64,000 bases of DNA from CBDBJL01 sp965206365 (GCA_965206365.1 CBDBJL010000005.1:1-64000); one strand, 5' to 3'; shown: positions 1 to 9,308, counted from the first letter of the stretch. Program-made: numbers and translations. Notes: generated by a model from the letters alone, not told the origin.

Positions 1-338
1 AAAGCTTGAACATATTTTGGGTAATTTAAGGCAAAACGGCGATTAATCATGCCTCCTAAGGAAAAACCAACAAAAATGGCTTTATGAATATTGAGCGTAT
101 CTAGTAAATTACGTAATTGCCTTGCAAATAAATCAAGTGAAACAGTTTCAGATGCGGCAACACTCTCCCCATGTCCGTATAAATCATAGCTTAATAGGCG
201 GTAATGAGCGAGCAAGGCGGCTTTATGCCATTGCCAAAGTTGATGGTTTAATCCCAAGCCATGAATAAGGACGATAATGGGCGCATCAATTTTGCCTGTT
301 AGTTGATAGGCAGTACCATCTTTATTGTATTGTATCAT
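1..338 (-). CDS. alpha/beta hydrolase, C-terminus beyond the window
   Basis: About 112 N-terminal codons are present. The oxyanion-hole motif HGLGLN lies near residue 26 and the nucleophile elbow GFSLGG near residue 92, in the order usual for the alpha/beta hydrolase fold. The closest families I recognise are 3-oxoadipate enol-lactonase (PcaD)-like and esterase-like hydrolases, but the acid and histidine of the triad would lie outside the window, so the substrate cannot be named. I chose the ATG at 338; an AAGGA-like stretch lies about 14 bases upstream. No partner gene is close enough to suggest an operon. Confidence 0.8.
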   Translation of the reverse strand, partial: MIQYNKDGTAYQLTGKIDAPIIVLIHGLGLNHQLWQWHKAALLAHYRLLSYDLYGHGESVAASETVSLDLFARQLRNLLDTLNIHKAIFVGFSLGGMINRRFALNYPKYVQA

Positions 339-523
339 TGATGCGGAAATGATCCTTTCGCGAAAATAGGTTCTTTTGCCATAAAAATGCGTTCAATATT
401 ACGGGTATGTATTATGGCTGCGCTTGAGAAATCGTTGATTTCATTCGAGATTTTAGAGCGATTTTCCGATAAATATTATCATTTTTTCGCTAAAAATGAA
501 GTTTTTTCGACAAAGAAAAATAA

Positions 524-2341
524 TTATTCTTTACATTCTGTTGTGTAGTCATATTCTTTCGTACGGACACCGGTGAGGGGGTTGTTTTCAACAATATCGG
601 TTGCCTCGAATCTTTTCAAGACCGCGCAAGCTGCATTTAAAGCAGATTGCAATGCACCTTCAATCCAACCGCCATAAAAAGAGATACCATCGCCAGCAAT
701 ATAAAGCCCACTATCCATATCAGTTCCGGCTTTTTGAAAATCAGTGAAAATATAGGAAACATAAGTATCATGTCCGGGCAGAGGCAATTTAAATGCACCA
801 CGAGAATCAGCTTCATGCATCCACTCAATTTCGGTAACATAAGTTTCGTAATCATCGTAAAGTGGAATTAAATGACTGGCAAATTCGAGATCCATCATGG
901 CAATATCAGCAATTAACCTTTTAGCACGGGTTTCCTTAGTAATGTTTTTCCCAATCGCCAATTGTTTTTGCGAATCATCCTGCCAGGAATAGCTGAGCAA
1001 AATTAAACCATACCCATCAGGATCATCGGGTTCATAATCTAGGCAATAAAGCCCCCTTGCCAAAGTATCGGATTGAATATTGGCAGGCAAATCATTTTTG
1101 AGCCAAAATTTATCTTTGGTGAGCATAAATATTTTATAGGAGCTGACAACATGTTGATGTTTTAGTGAAGTTCTTACTCTCTCGCGGAGTAATGGCTTGG
1201 TATCATGGGTATCGTCAGTAATATTTAAGCTAATTTGGTTTTCCCAAGAAGGAATGGTGGAGATAACGGAATCGAATGTTAACACCTCGGAGCTTTCTAG
1301 TTTAACATCAATTTTATCTGAATTTTCAACATTGTAAGAAATATTGGTAACATAACCGATCTTATGAACCTTATTCACAGATTTACCAGCAATATCGGTA
1401 TCAGCCAGAGTTGCAAAAACGTTTGCGGGTCCTTTTGGTAGTAGTAATTGTTGTACTTCTAAATGATTCACCAACAGGCGCGCCATTTCCATAAAGCTAA
1501 TGTTAAAAATTGGAGCAAAACCACCGCTACCAATACCTAAAGTACCAAAAAGTTCAATATCTTGGTCGCTCCAAGCGATATTATTGGGAATATTTGCAAC
1601 ATTTTTTTGTTGAAAAATTAAAGTAAGTGCGGAGCGAAAAGAATAGGCTTCAAAAGCATTAATCCATGTTTGCCAGGAATTTTTAGCTTGTTCTAATTGT
1701 CCTGATTGTAGATAATCAGCAATTGTATCGGGTGCTTCTAAAACTGTGCCGTCGGCAAGAGTAAAGCCCTTGGAAACCATAGCACTCCAGCCGTTAAATA
1801 TTTTTAAAAACATTCCAGGGGGGGGGGTGTGTGCTTCCCAAAAATAGTTTTTGCCACGAACATGAAGCATGGTTTTCACATAACCGGGATCAGGAAAATC
1901 ATCGGTATATTCAATATTTAATTTATGAATATAATGAAAAAAGGCGACTTGTGAGGGAGGAAATCGCATCGCGCCCATCTCAGCACGAATATTGGGAATA
2001 TCTGTAGCAAAACGATGGCTATAACATCTACCCACCCGTATTGAGGTGTCGTTTTCCTCAGTTTGTTCAGGTGCGATTAAAGTGACATCGCTACCGCAAC
2101 GTAATAATTCGTAGGCAGCGGTGATTGCTGATGCACCTTTGCCAATAATGGCAACTTTTTTGCCACTTCGATCATTGGCGATTTTGCCATTTGTATCAAC
2201 GCTACGCAGAAAGCTAGCGTAATCAAACAAAACATCACTATAGGGGAAATATTTAGGGATCGTTACAGGTTTTTTTTCAACGTCACCATGAGCTGAAGGC
2301 TGGTTCTTAGAAGAGGAGAGTCTGGAGGGGCGGGGGGACAT
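524..2341 (-). CDS. flavin-dependent L-amino-acid oxidase / tryptophan 2-monooxygenase-like protein
   Basis: The 605-residue product has an N-terminal dinucleotide-binding segment (VAIIGKGASAITAAYELL, about residues 63-80), the AEMGAMRFPPS motif typical of L-amino-acid oxidases and tryptophan 2-monooxygenases, and a C-terminal FAD motif (YIAGDGISFYGGWIEGA). Such enzymes oxidise an amino acid at the alpha carbon using FAD; the specific amino acid is not readable here. There is no signal peptide, and the first 30 residues are polar and Ser/Pro rich. The gene stands alone, separated from the polysaccharide genes upstream by about 150 bp. A run of ten cytosines on the coding strand lies inside the frame near codon 173 and encodes three prolines; it could make expression switchable. 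Confidence 0.8.
   Translation of the reverse strand: MSPRPSRLSSSKNQPSAHGDVEKKPVTIPKYFPYSDVLFDYASFLRSVDTNGKIANDRSGKKVAIIGKGASAITAAYELLRCGSDVTLIAPEQTEENDTSIRVGRCYSHRFATDIPNIRAEMGAMRFPPSQVAFFHYIHKLNIEYTDDFPDPGYVKTMLHVRGKNYFWEAHTPPPGMFLKIFNGWSAMVSKGFTLADGTVLEAPDTIADYLQSGQLEQAKNSWQTWINAFEAYSFRSALTLIFQQKNVANIPNNIAWSDQDIELFGTLGIGSGGFAPIFNISFMEMARLLVNHLEVQQLLLPKGPANVFATLADTDIAGKSVNKVHKIGYVTNISYNVENSDKIDVKLESSEVLTFDSVISTIPSWENQISLNITDDTHDTKPLLRERVRTSLKHQHVVSSYKIFMLTKDKFWLKNDLPANIQSDTLARGLYCLDYEPDDPDGYGLILLSYSWQDDSQKQLAIGKNITKETRAKRLIADIAMMDLEFASHLIPLYDDYETYVTEIEWMHEADSRGAFKLPLPGHDTYVSYIFTDFQKAGTDMDSGLYIAGDGISFYGGWIEGALQSALNAACAVLKRFEATDIVENNPLTGVRTKEYDYTTECKE
1818..1827. repeat. G10/C10 homopolymer inside an open reading frame
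   Basis: Ten consecutive G on the + strand (C on the coding strand) in the oxidase gene. The surrounding DNA is AT-rich, so a tract of this length is out of character. Gain or loss of one base would truncate the oxidase after about 30% of its length. Confidence 0.9.
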
Positions 2342-2489
2342 AGTCTACCTGTTTTCAAGTGTATTAAGCTAACTTTAAGTCAGTGATATTATAAGAATTC
2401 TGTGCCTTGAGTCAATGAAATTTTTACGAATGGTTGGTTAGGCAATTAATTTTTAGTCGCATTGAGGCTCGTTATATTGTCGGAATAAT

Positions 2490-2891
2490 TTATCGATAAT
2501 TGATATATTTGTGCAAGAGGTAGGTAATAATGGTAATTAAGCATAAAGCTGTTAATTGTGCGACATAGATATGAATTGAGATTTTTTGCAGTGCAAAAAG
2601 CAAGAAAGCGTTCAATAAATAAATCAAAATATAACTTGAAAATGTTTTCATATATTCCGAGCGATAATTGCCCTTGGTTTGAAATACGAAATATTTCATG
2701 GTAAGATATGAAATGTTAATACCGATAATATATTGCAGGGCAAGAATAACATTATAGTGTAAAAATTGTTGGAAAACAAAATGTAGTGATACAAAAATTG
2801 CATATCCAACAACTGTATTGGTGCCACCAACCAATAAAAACCTTATTTTCTCGGGCAATTTAAAAAATAAATTCAGCAAAAATTTGATCAT
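2490..2891 (-). CDS. GtrA family membrane protein
   Basis: A 133-residue protein with four predicted membrane segments. The N-terminal KIRFLLVGGTNTVVGYAIF and the central KYFVFQ motif are characteristic of the GtrA family, small flippase-like proteins thought to move undecaprenyl-phosphate-linked glucose across the inner membrane. It is the last gene of a same-strand group with a GtrB-like transferase and two large membrane proteins, the normal company of GtrA in O-antigen glucosylation. The sugar moved is not known from sequence. Confidence 0.85.
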   Translation of the reverse strand: MIKFLLNLFFKLPEKIRFLLVGGTNTVVGYAIFVSLHFVFQQFLHYNVILALQYIIGINISYLTMKYFVFQTKGNYRSEYMKTFSSYILIYLLNAFLLFALQKISIHIYVAQLTALCLITIITYLLHKYINYR

Positions 2892-2925
2892 GATCTTACA
2901 GCCGATCGTTTAATTTTCGTTACAG

Positions 2926-4530
2926 ATATTCATGGATACAGAATATATATATATTCGCTTGCAGGCGCATGTAAATATTTAGGGAAATGGGTTATGGGCT
3001 GCATTTGCTCACCATATTGCGCAGATAATTCTTGCCATTTTTCTTTGGAAATAAAACTGCGTGGGAAGATGATTACATCATAATCACTCGCAATAAATTG
3101 CTTAGTTTGTAAACATTTAAAATTACCATCTTCTACGTTAGGAGGGCATTTTTGAAAAATGTAGAGATGAATTTTTGCTTGTGGGTATATACTTTTTAAT
3201 AAGGTTATCACGTTACTATTATAATAATTAGCATGGATGTGGTTTTTTTTATACAAAAAAACTTTGGATATTCGCTGATCATCTAGGGGGATATTTTCTT
3301 TATAGGCCTGTATTTGGGTTTGATTTATCTTGCGCATTTGAAGCGTTTTTGCGCTATGAGAAAGCGTTAATGCAAGGTCGAAAACTATAAAAATGGTGGC
3401 TAAAATTTGCCATAATTTTGGCAATTTAAGATCTTTCAGATAAAAACAAGCAGTAAGAATAAATGCAAGCTCAGCAATGCAATAATAATAATAATATTCG
3501 TTAGTGTTTCGCAAGCTTGTCACTACCAGTGCATAGAGCAAGCCACCACTGAAAAGTGATAGCGAGAAGGCATGTTTTTGAACTATTTTAAAATTTTTAA
3601 CAGTGCCAACAGCGATAAGGATCATCCCGATAATAAATCCGGGGAATAAAGGATAATTCAGAAACATAGTCCAAAGATAGGCGAGATAACTATCAGTATT
3701 GTCGGTGATGCCATAAATAGTAGGGTTTGCAAATAAAATAAGAGAGAGTAGATACAAAGAGACAAAGCTTAAGGATAACATGAGTAGACTTACTTCTAAG
3801 GGATATTTCTGCGCAGAATGGCAGGGTTTTTTTAGCAGCTCTAATGGGGTAATTTTGTTTGAAATCATTTTTAAAATCATCGATGTTGCCGCAAAGCCTG
3901 AGAAGAATAGAAACGTAGGTTCCTTAAAATACAAAGCAGTATTGGCGGTGAATAATGCGAAGATAAGATATTTATTGTGGCTGGTTTTATAAAAATGAAT
4001 CACGCAATATAAGAATAAAATTGTTAAAAATAGGGTGTTACGATCATTAATAATTAAAGTAGAAAAAGGGGCGATGAATGAAGCATTGATAGCGATAAAA
4101 AGTAGCGCGAACAGCTTTTGCCATAATTTTGCGAAAGGGATAATTTGATATAAAAGAAAAACTGTAATTAATAATTGGATAAATGTGATTCCAAATAAAA
4201 AATAGTAAGAACAATTTAACCAAGCAAAAGGGAAAGCCAGCAAGTTAAATTCTTGGTGGCCAAAGGGAAAAAATCGACTCCCCCAACCTAGCTGTGGACC
4301 GATGAAATCGGCATTACATGTGCTTGCATCGATATAAAAGATACTATCGAAATGTTTGATTCCGATATCATAAAAATTAAACCACAGAAAAAAAACGATA
4401 TAGCCTATGAAACAGCATAAAGCAAAATAATCAAGAGGCGATTTGGGGGTGGTTTTTTTGTTAAATAAGGGGGCAAAAAATTCGCGCTCGGCCTGATAGG
4501 AAAAATTTTGTGTGCCACGCGTGACATAAA
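2926..4530. repeat. direct repeat, copy 1 (about 1.6 kb)
   Basis: This segment matches 5643-7245 in the same orientation, offset by about 2.7 kb. Identity starts four bases before the stop codon of each gene and fades near the start of each gene. Near-identical blocks alternate with diverged patches. The two copies flank the GtrB-like gene. Confidence 0.85.
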
Positions 4531-4609
4531 AGGCATAGCCAATAGCAACAATATAGGTTCCCAGGATCAGGGATAATATAATGGATCCGTTAACGATAAG
4601 GGAGGACAT
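2930..4609 (-). CDS. multi-pass membrane protein, GtrC-like position, copy 1
   Basis: A 559-residue protein with about ten hydrophobic segments and a soluble C-terminal part. I do not recognise a named family; topology and location next to gtrA and gtrB suggest a polytopic glycosyltransferase (GT-C type) that adds the lipid-linked sugar to the surface polysaccharide on the periplasmic side. It is a paralogue of the protein encoded at 5647-7368: long stretches are identical at DNA level, separated by short diverged patches, for example the segment just before the FANPTIYG motif and residues about 430-495. The N-terminus also differs, this copy being 14 residues shorter. One more tyrosine codon is present in the tyrosine run (NEYYYYYC) than in the other copy. 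Confidence 0.7.
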   Translation of the reverse strand: MSSLIVNGSIILSLILGTYIVAIGYAFYVTRGTQNFSYQAEREFFAPLFNKKTTPKSPLDYFALCCFIGYIVFFLWFNFYDIGIKHFDSIFYIDASTCNADFIGPQLGWGSRFFPFGHQEFNLLAFPFAWLNCSYYFLFGITFIQLLITVFLLYQIIPFAKLWQKLFALLFIAINASFIAPFSTLIINDRNTLFLTILFLYCVIHFYKTSHNKYLIFALFTANTALYFKEPTFLFFSGFAATSMILKMISNKITPLELLKKPCHSAQKYPLEVSLLMLSLSFVSLYLLSLILFANPTIYGITDNTDSYLAYLWTMFLNYPLFPGFIIGMILIAVGTVKNFKIVQKHAFSLSLFSGGLLYALVVTSLRNTNEYYYYYCIAELAFILTACFYLKDLKLPKLWQILATIFIVFDLALTLSHSAKTLQMRKINQTQIQAYKENIPLDDQRISKVFLYKKNHIHANYYNSNVITLLKSIYPQAKIHLYIFQKCPPNVEDGNFKCLQTKQFIASDYDVIIFPRSFISKEKWQELSAQYGEQMQPITHFPKYLHAPASEYIYILYP

Positions 4610-4668
4610 AAATAATATAATTTCTAGTAGGAAAGTTTATAGAATATTGCAGGATGAAGATATCTTGG

Positions 4669-5610
4669 TTAAGAGAGGTTCTCATCGATGATATAAAGGG
4701 GACGTTTTTTCACTTCATTGTAGATTCTGCCAATATATTCACCGATAATGCCGATCGCAGTTATTTGAATGCCACCTAGAAATAGGATTGCTACCATGAT
4801 CGATGGGTAACCAGGGGTTGAGATTCCTAAGAATAGTTTTTCATAAATAATAAAGCTTCCCCAAAGAAATGTAAATATGGATAGGATGAAGCCTGAAAAA
4901 ATAATAATTCGAATGGGTATGATCGAAAAAGCAAATATCCCATCAATTGCATGAAGAAACAATTGCTCGTAATTACATTTGCTATTCCCATATTTCCTTT
5001 CTGGGCGGTGATATTCAATATATATTTTTTTATATCCAGGCCAGGTGAGCAAACCTTTCATAAAGCGATGATATTCTTGTAATTGGTTAATGGAAGTCAC
5101 TACTTTTTTATCCATTAACCTAAAATCACCAGCATTTTTGATGATAAAATTTTTATTGGTTATTTTGGCACACAACCAATAAAATAGGCTAGCAGTTAGT
5201 TTTTTGAAGAGTGGGTCGTCTCGGGTTACTCGAATTGGAACAACCACATCATAGCCCGCTTGCCAATGAGTGATCATATCGGCAAATAAAGCGGGTGGGT
5301 CTTGGAGGTCGGCATCTAGCGGAATAATAATATCGCCACGGGCGTAATTTAATCCTGCGGTGAGTGCAGCTTCTTTGCCAAAATTACGAGATAATTTTAA
5401 TATTTTAATGCGATTATCTTGCAATCGGTATGATTTTAAAATTTCAAAGCTTTGATCAGCACTGCCATCATCAATGGCAATAATTTCCCAATTATTGGTG
5501 ATCGGCGTTAATTCAGCGATAATTTTTTTGAAATAATTATCGATCATACCCTCAGCTTCTTCATTATAGAACGGGGTGATGATCGATAATTTAAAATTTT
5601 TATTCCGCAT
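4669..5610 (-). CDS. GtrB-type polyprenyl-phosphate glycosyltransferase (GT2)
   Basis: A 313-residue family 2 glycosyltransferase. The cytosolic N-terminal domain has the nucleotide-binding IDDGSADQS motif near residue 47 and the metal-binding DADLQDPP motif near residue 98; the RFMKGLLTWPG motif and two C-terminal membrane helices match GtrB and dolichyl-phosphate-mannose-synthase-like enzymes. These transfer a sugar from a nucleotide donor to undecaprenyl phosphate. It lies between the two GtrC-like paralogues and close to gtrA, so the group should form a complete surface-polysaccharide modification system. It is the only single-copy gene inside the duplicated block. Confidence 0.88.
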   Translation of the reverse strand: MRNKNFKLSIITPFYNEEAEGMIDNYFKKIIAELTPITNNWEIIAIDDGSADQSFEILKSYRLQDNRIKILKLSRNFGKEAALTAGLNYARGDIIIPLDADLQDPPALFADMITHWQAGYDVVVPIRVTRDDPLFKKLTASLFYWLCAKITNKNFIIKNAGDFRLMDKKVVTSINQLQEYHRFMKGLLTWPGYKKIYIEYHRPERKYGNSKCNYEQLFLHAIDGIFAFSIIPIRIIIFSGFILSIFTFLWGSFIIYEKLFLGISTPGYPSIMVAILFLGGIQITAIGIIGEYIGRIYNEVKKRPLYIIDENLS

Positions 5611-5642
5611 TGATTCGTATTATTTTCTTATTCGTTTAATTC

Positions 5643-7245
5643 ATATTCATGGATACAGAATATATATATATTCGCTTGCAGGCGCATGTAAATATTTAGG
5701 GAAATGGGTTATGGGCTGCATTTGCTCACCATATTGCGCAGATAATTCTTGCCATTTTTCTTTGGAAATAAAACTGCGTGGGAAGATGATTACATCATAA
5801 TCACTCGCAATAAATTGCTTGGTTGAGAAGCATTTAAAATTATCATCGCCTATGTCAGGACATTTTTGGAAAATGTAGGAATGAATTTTCGCTTGTGGGT
5901 GCATATTTTTTAATAAGAACATCGTCATAGTATGATAATAATTATTATGGATGTTTTTTTTTCGATAGAAGAAAATCTTGGACATTTGAGCATTGGGATG
6001 GATATTTTCTTTATAGGCCTGAATTTGGGTTTGATTTATCTTGCGCATTTGAAGCGTTTTTGCACTATAAGAAAGCGTTAATGCAAGGTCGAAAACTATA
6101 AAAATGGTGGCTAAAATTTGCCATAATTTTGGCAATTTAAGATCTTTCAGATAAAAACAAGCAGCAAGAATAAATGCAAGCTCAGCAATGCAATAATAAT
6201 AATATTCGTTAGTGTTTCGCAAGCTTGTCACTACCAGTGCATAGAGCAAGCCACCACTGAAAAGTGATAGCGAGAAGGCATGTTTTTGAACTATTTTAAA
6301 ATTTTTAACAGTGCCAACAGCGATAAGGATCATCCCGATAATAAATCCGGGGAATAAAGGATAATTTAGAAACATAGTCCAAAGATAGGCGAGATAACTA
6401 TCAGTATTGTCGGTGATGCCATAAATAGTAGGGTTTGCAAATCGAATGCGAAAGATATTGAATATCAAGAAAAAGCCCAAGGATAATCCTAACAAACAAA
6501 TTTCTAATGGATATTTCTGCGCAGAATGGCAGGGTTTTTTTAGCAGCTCTAGCGGGGTAATTTTGTTTGAAATCATTTTTAAAATCAGCGATGTTGCCGC
6601 AAAGCCTGAGAAAAATAGAAACATAGGCTCCTTAAAATACAAAGCAGTATTGGCGGTGAATAATGCGAAGATAAGATATTTATTGTGGCTGGTTTTATAA
6701 AAATGAATCACGCAATATAGGAATAAAATTGTTAAAAATAGGGTGTTACGATCATTAATAACTAAAGTGACAAAAGGATCGATGAATGAAGCATTCATTC
6801 CGATAAAAAGCAGCGCGAATAGTTTTTGCCATAATTTTTCGAAGGGGATAATTTGATATAAAAAATACACTGTAATTAATAATTGGATAAATGTGATTCC
6901 AAATAAAAAATAGTAAGAGCAATTTAGCCAAGCAAAAGGGAGAGCCAGTACGCTAAACTCTTGATGGCCGAAGGGAAAAAATCGACTCCTCCAACCTAGG
7001 TGCAGGCCGATGAAATCGGCATTACATGTGCTTGTATCGATATAAAAGATACCATCAAAATGTTTGATTCCGATATCATAAAAATTAAACCACAGAAAAA
7101 AAACGATATAGCCTATGAAACAGCATAAAGCAAAATAATCAAGAGGGGATTTTGGCGTGATTTTCTTGTTAAATAAGGGGGCAAAAAATTCGCGCTCGGC
7201 CTGATAGGAAAAATTTTGTGCGCCCCGCGTAACATAAAACACATA
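5643..7245. repeat. direct repeat, copy 2 (about 1.6 kb)
   Basis: Partner of 2926-4530. Recombination between the two copies would delete the GtrB-like gene together with one GtrC-like gene, or build a hybrid GtrC-like gene. Confidence 0.85.
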
Positions 7246-7368
7246 ACCCACAAGAACAATATAGGGGCTTAGGATCAAGTATAGATACAAGTCGGGATAT
7301 ATAAAAATGAGCCCAATTCCCATTGCAAGAAATAATAGGGCAAGTGATTTTAATAAAAAGGAAGACAT
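5647..7368 (-). CDS. multi-pass membrane protein, GtrC-like position, copy 2
   Basis: A 573-residue paralogue of the protein at 2930-4609 with the same hydrophobic profile. It carries a longer, different N-terminus (two hydrophobic stretches before the shared GTYI/VLVGYVFYVTRG region) and its own version of the diverged patches. Everything else is close to identical, including the last 55 residues. The likely role is the same class of reaction: transfer of a lipid-linked sugar onto a surface glycan, perhaps to a different acceptor position. As the first gene of the group, it may provide its promoter; I see no clear promoter in the 150 bp upstream. Confidence 0.7.
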   Translation of the reverse strand: MSSFLLKSLALLFLAMGIGLIFIYPDLYLYLILSPYIVLVGYVFYVTRGAQNFSYQAEREFFAPLFNKKITPKSPLDYFALCCFIGYIVFFLWFNFYDIGIKHFDGIFYIDTSTCNADFIGLHLGWRSRFFPFGHQEFSVLALPFAWLNCSYYFLFGITFIQLLITVYFLYQIIPFEKLWQKLFALLFIGMNASFIDPFVTLVINDRNTLFLTILFLYCVIHFYKTSHNKYLIFALFTANTALYFKEPMFLFFSGFAATSLILKMISNKITPLELLKKPCHSAQKYPLEICLLGLSLGFFLIFNIFRIRFANPTIYGITDNTDSYLAYLWTMFLNYPLFPGFIIGMILIAVGTVKNFKIVQKHAFSLSLFSGGLLYALVVTSLRNTNEYYYYCIAELAFILAACFYLKDLKLPKLWQILATIFIVFDLALTLSYSAKTLQMRKINQTQIQAYKENIHPNAQMSKIFFYRKKNIHNNYYHTMTMFLLKNMHPQAKIHSYIFQKCPDIGDDNFKCFSTKQFIASDYDVIIFPRSFISKEKWQELSAQYGEQMQPITHFPKYLHAPASEYIYILYP

Positions 7369-7524
7369 GGCTACTATAAAATGGGCTACTATAAATTTAG
7401 GGGTTGAAGGAGGCGAAAAAAGGTTAGCAGGAAAACATAAAAATCCTTCATATAAATGATTCGTGAATTATGTAACATAAATGATTAGGTAAGTGCAAGC
7501 ATTAAGGATGTGATTGATAAGTTT

Positions 7525-8622
7525 TTATCTAAAATTTTGAATGGTTTGGCAGATAATTTCGGCAATGTTGCGATCGATATGTCCATAAAAAGGAAGACAT
7601 AATATTTCGTTGCTAGCTTGGTTGGCAATTGGCAAAAGTTGCTGAGCAGCAGATGGCAGATGGCAGTAAGATTGGTAATTGCTACAAAGTGGGTAAAAAT
7701 ATTTGCGAGCAAAAATATTTTTTTCGACTAATGTATCGTAAATTTTATCTCGATATGGGGTTCTTATCGGGTAATATTGCAGGCTAAGAGTTGTGTTTTT
7801 AGGAAATTCAAGTAACTTCACCCCTTGATGATTAGATAATTGGCTATGATAATATTGCCAAAGCTGGTTGCGTTTCGTAATTTCTGTCTCTAAGGTTTTT
7901 AAATTTTCCAACCCGATAATGGCTTGAATTTCATTCATTTTACCGTTAATTCCTGCAAGTATAACAGTTTCAAGTTGTTGAATGCCAAAATTTTTGAGAA
8001 GAAAAAGTTTTTCACTTAAATTTCTATCTTGATAAATCAAAGCTCCGCCTTCAATGGTATTGAATAGTTTGGTGGCGTGGAAGCTAAACATAGAGATATC
8101 ACCATAAAACCCAATATGCTTGCCATTGATTTTGGTTAAAAAACTATGGGCAGCATCATAAACGATTTTAAGATGATGTTGATCAGCAATTTGTTGAATT
8201 TTCATAACATCACAGGGCATGCCATAAACATGCACCCCTAAAATTGCGCTGGTATCAGAGGTAATCAAAGCCTCGATTTTATTGGCATCGATGCACATAG
8301 TTTCGGCATCAATATCACAAAATACCGGGGTTAACCCTAGCCATTCAAGGGCGTGAATTGTGGCCGGAAAGGTGAAAGGGGTTGTGATTACCTCGCCTTT
8401 TAAGTCTAAGGCTTTCAGTGCCGTCATCAAGGCAATGGTGCCATTGCAAAATAGCGAGATCTGATCGACTTCCAGATATTTTTTTAGCTCATTTGCAAGT
8501 TGCTGAGAATAGGTACCATGGTTGGTAAGCATCCTTGATTCTAAACAAGAGGCTATCTTGGTGGTGATCTCAGCAATATTGCCAATATGGGATGCGGTAA
8601 TGAAGGTTTTTTGGTTGGGCAT
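7525..8622 (-). CDS. DegT/DnrJ/EryC1/StrS sugar aminotransferase
   Basis: A 365-residue PLP enzyme. The motif FSFHATKLFNTIEGG contains the lysine that holds PLP, and VYDAAHSF supplies the PLP-binding aspartate. The family converts keto-sugar nucleotides to amino-sugar nucleotides. An in-frame TTG at 8682 would lengthen it by 20 residues and overlap the formyltransferase gene; I prefer the ATG at 8622, just before the conserved N-terminus and 17 bp after the previous stop. With the formyltransferase directly upstream, the pair resembles VioA/VioF, which make dTDP-4-formamido-4,6-dideoxyglucose. The exact sugar remains inference. Confidence 0.88.
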   Translation of the reverse strand: MPNQKTFITASHIGNIAEITTKIASCLESRMLTNHGTYSQQLANELKKYLEVDQISLFCNGTIALMTALKALDLKGEVITTPFTFPATIHALEWLGLTPVFCDIDAETMCIDANKIEALITSDTSAILGVHVYGMPCDVMKIQQIADQHHLKIVYDAAHSFLTKINGKHIGFYGDISMFSFHATKLFNTIEGGALIYQDRNLSEKLFLLKNFGIQQLETVILAGINGKMNEIQAIIGLENLKTLETEITKRNQLWQYYHSQLSNHQGVKLLEFPKNTTLSLQYYPIRTPYRDKIYDTLVEKNIFARKYFYPLCSNYQSYCHLPSAAQQLLPIANQASNEILCLPFYGHIDRNIAEIICQTIQNFR

Positions 8623-8639
8623 AGATAATTGATTATAGG

Positions 8640-9308
8640 CTAAAATGGACTTAAAGAGGCAGATATTGAAGATAATCGCCAACTTTGATTTTTTGCAAAA
8701 TATTTAGGTTGTTTTGTGTGATATTGAATAGGTAAATTTTCTGAAGTTGAGGAATAATAGATTGAATTTTTCGTAGTTTCTTGAGCATGCAAGGGTTGAA
8801 ATTTTTTTTCTAAAGCTAGCTTGAAGACCTGGTTTTCGGCTTGGAAGGCAAGATGGTAGAGTAAAGCAGCATCTAAATCATCAGAATAAGGGATTTTTAC
8901 TTGCGTAATAATATCGCCAGTGTTAATGCCATCATCCATATAATGGCAAGTGGCACCTGAATCTCGTTTCAAAAGAATGCTACCGTTGATCGCATGTTTT
9001 CCCCTCAAATCGGGTAAAAAAGAGGGATGAATATTGATATATTGCTTGGGTTTCATTTTCGAGATGGGTAAAATATATGGGCATTCATTGGAAAGCATAA
9101 TATCAAAATTAGTTTTCTCAATTTTATCAAGCAATTCATTTTTAGAATGGATAATCTTATAATTGCAGGGATAATGAGATATTTTACGCTCTAGATAGCT
9201 GTTAGCCATAACAAATATTTCAGAAAAATGCAAATTTTGTTTTCGCATTTCGTTGAGCACAAAGTGACGATCACCAACAAAAATATATTTCATAATATCA
9301 GGTTTCAT
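8640..9308 (-). CDS. sugar N-formyltransferase (methionyl-tRNA formyltransferase fold)
   Basis: A 222-residue protein with the formyltransferase core: NIHPSFLPDLRG holds the catalytic Asn and His, and MDDGINTGDII holds the catalytic Asp. It is too short for methionyl-tRNA formyltransferase (about 310 residues) and lacks its C-terminal domain. Placed immediately before a sugar aminotransferase, it fits the VioF/FdtC-like enzymes that formylate an amino sugar with N10-formyltetrahydrofolate. Its ATG overlaps the stop codon of the decayed gene upstream (ATGA), so translation was once coupled; a second ATG at 9293 is possible. Confidence 0.85.
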   Translation of the reverse strand: MKPDIMKYIFVGDRHFVLNEMRKQNLHFSEIFVMANSYLERKISHYPCNYKIIHSKNELLDKIEKTNFDIMLSNECPYILPISKMKPKQYINIHPSFLPDLRGKHAINGSILLKRDSGATCHYMDDGINTGDIITQVKIPYSDDLDAALLYHLAFQAENQVFKLALEKKFQPLHAQETTKNSIYYSSTSENLPIQYHTKQPKYFAKNQSWRLSSISASLSPF

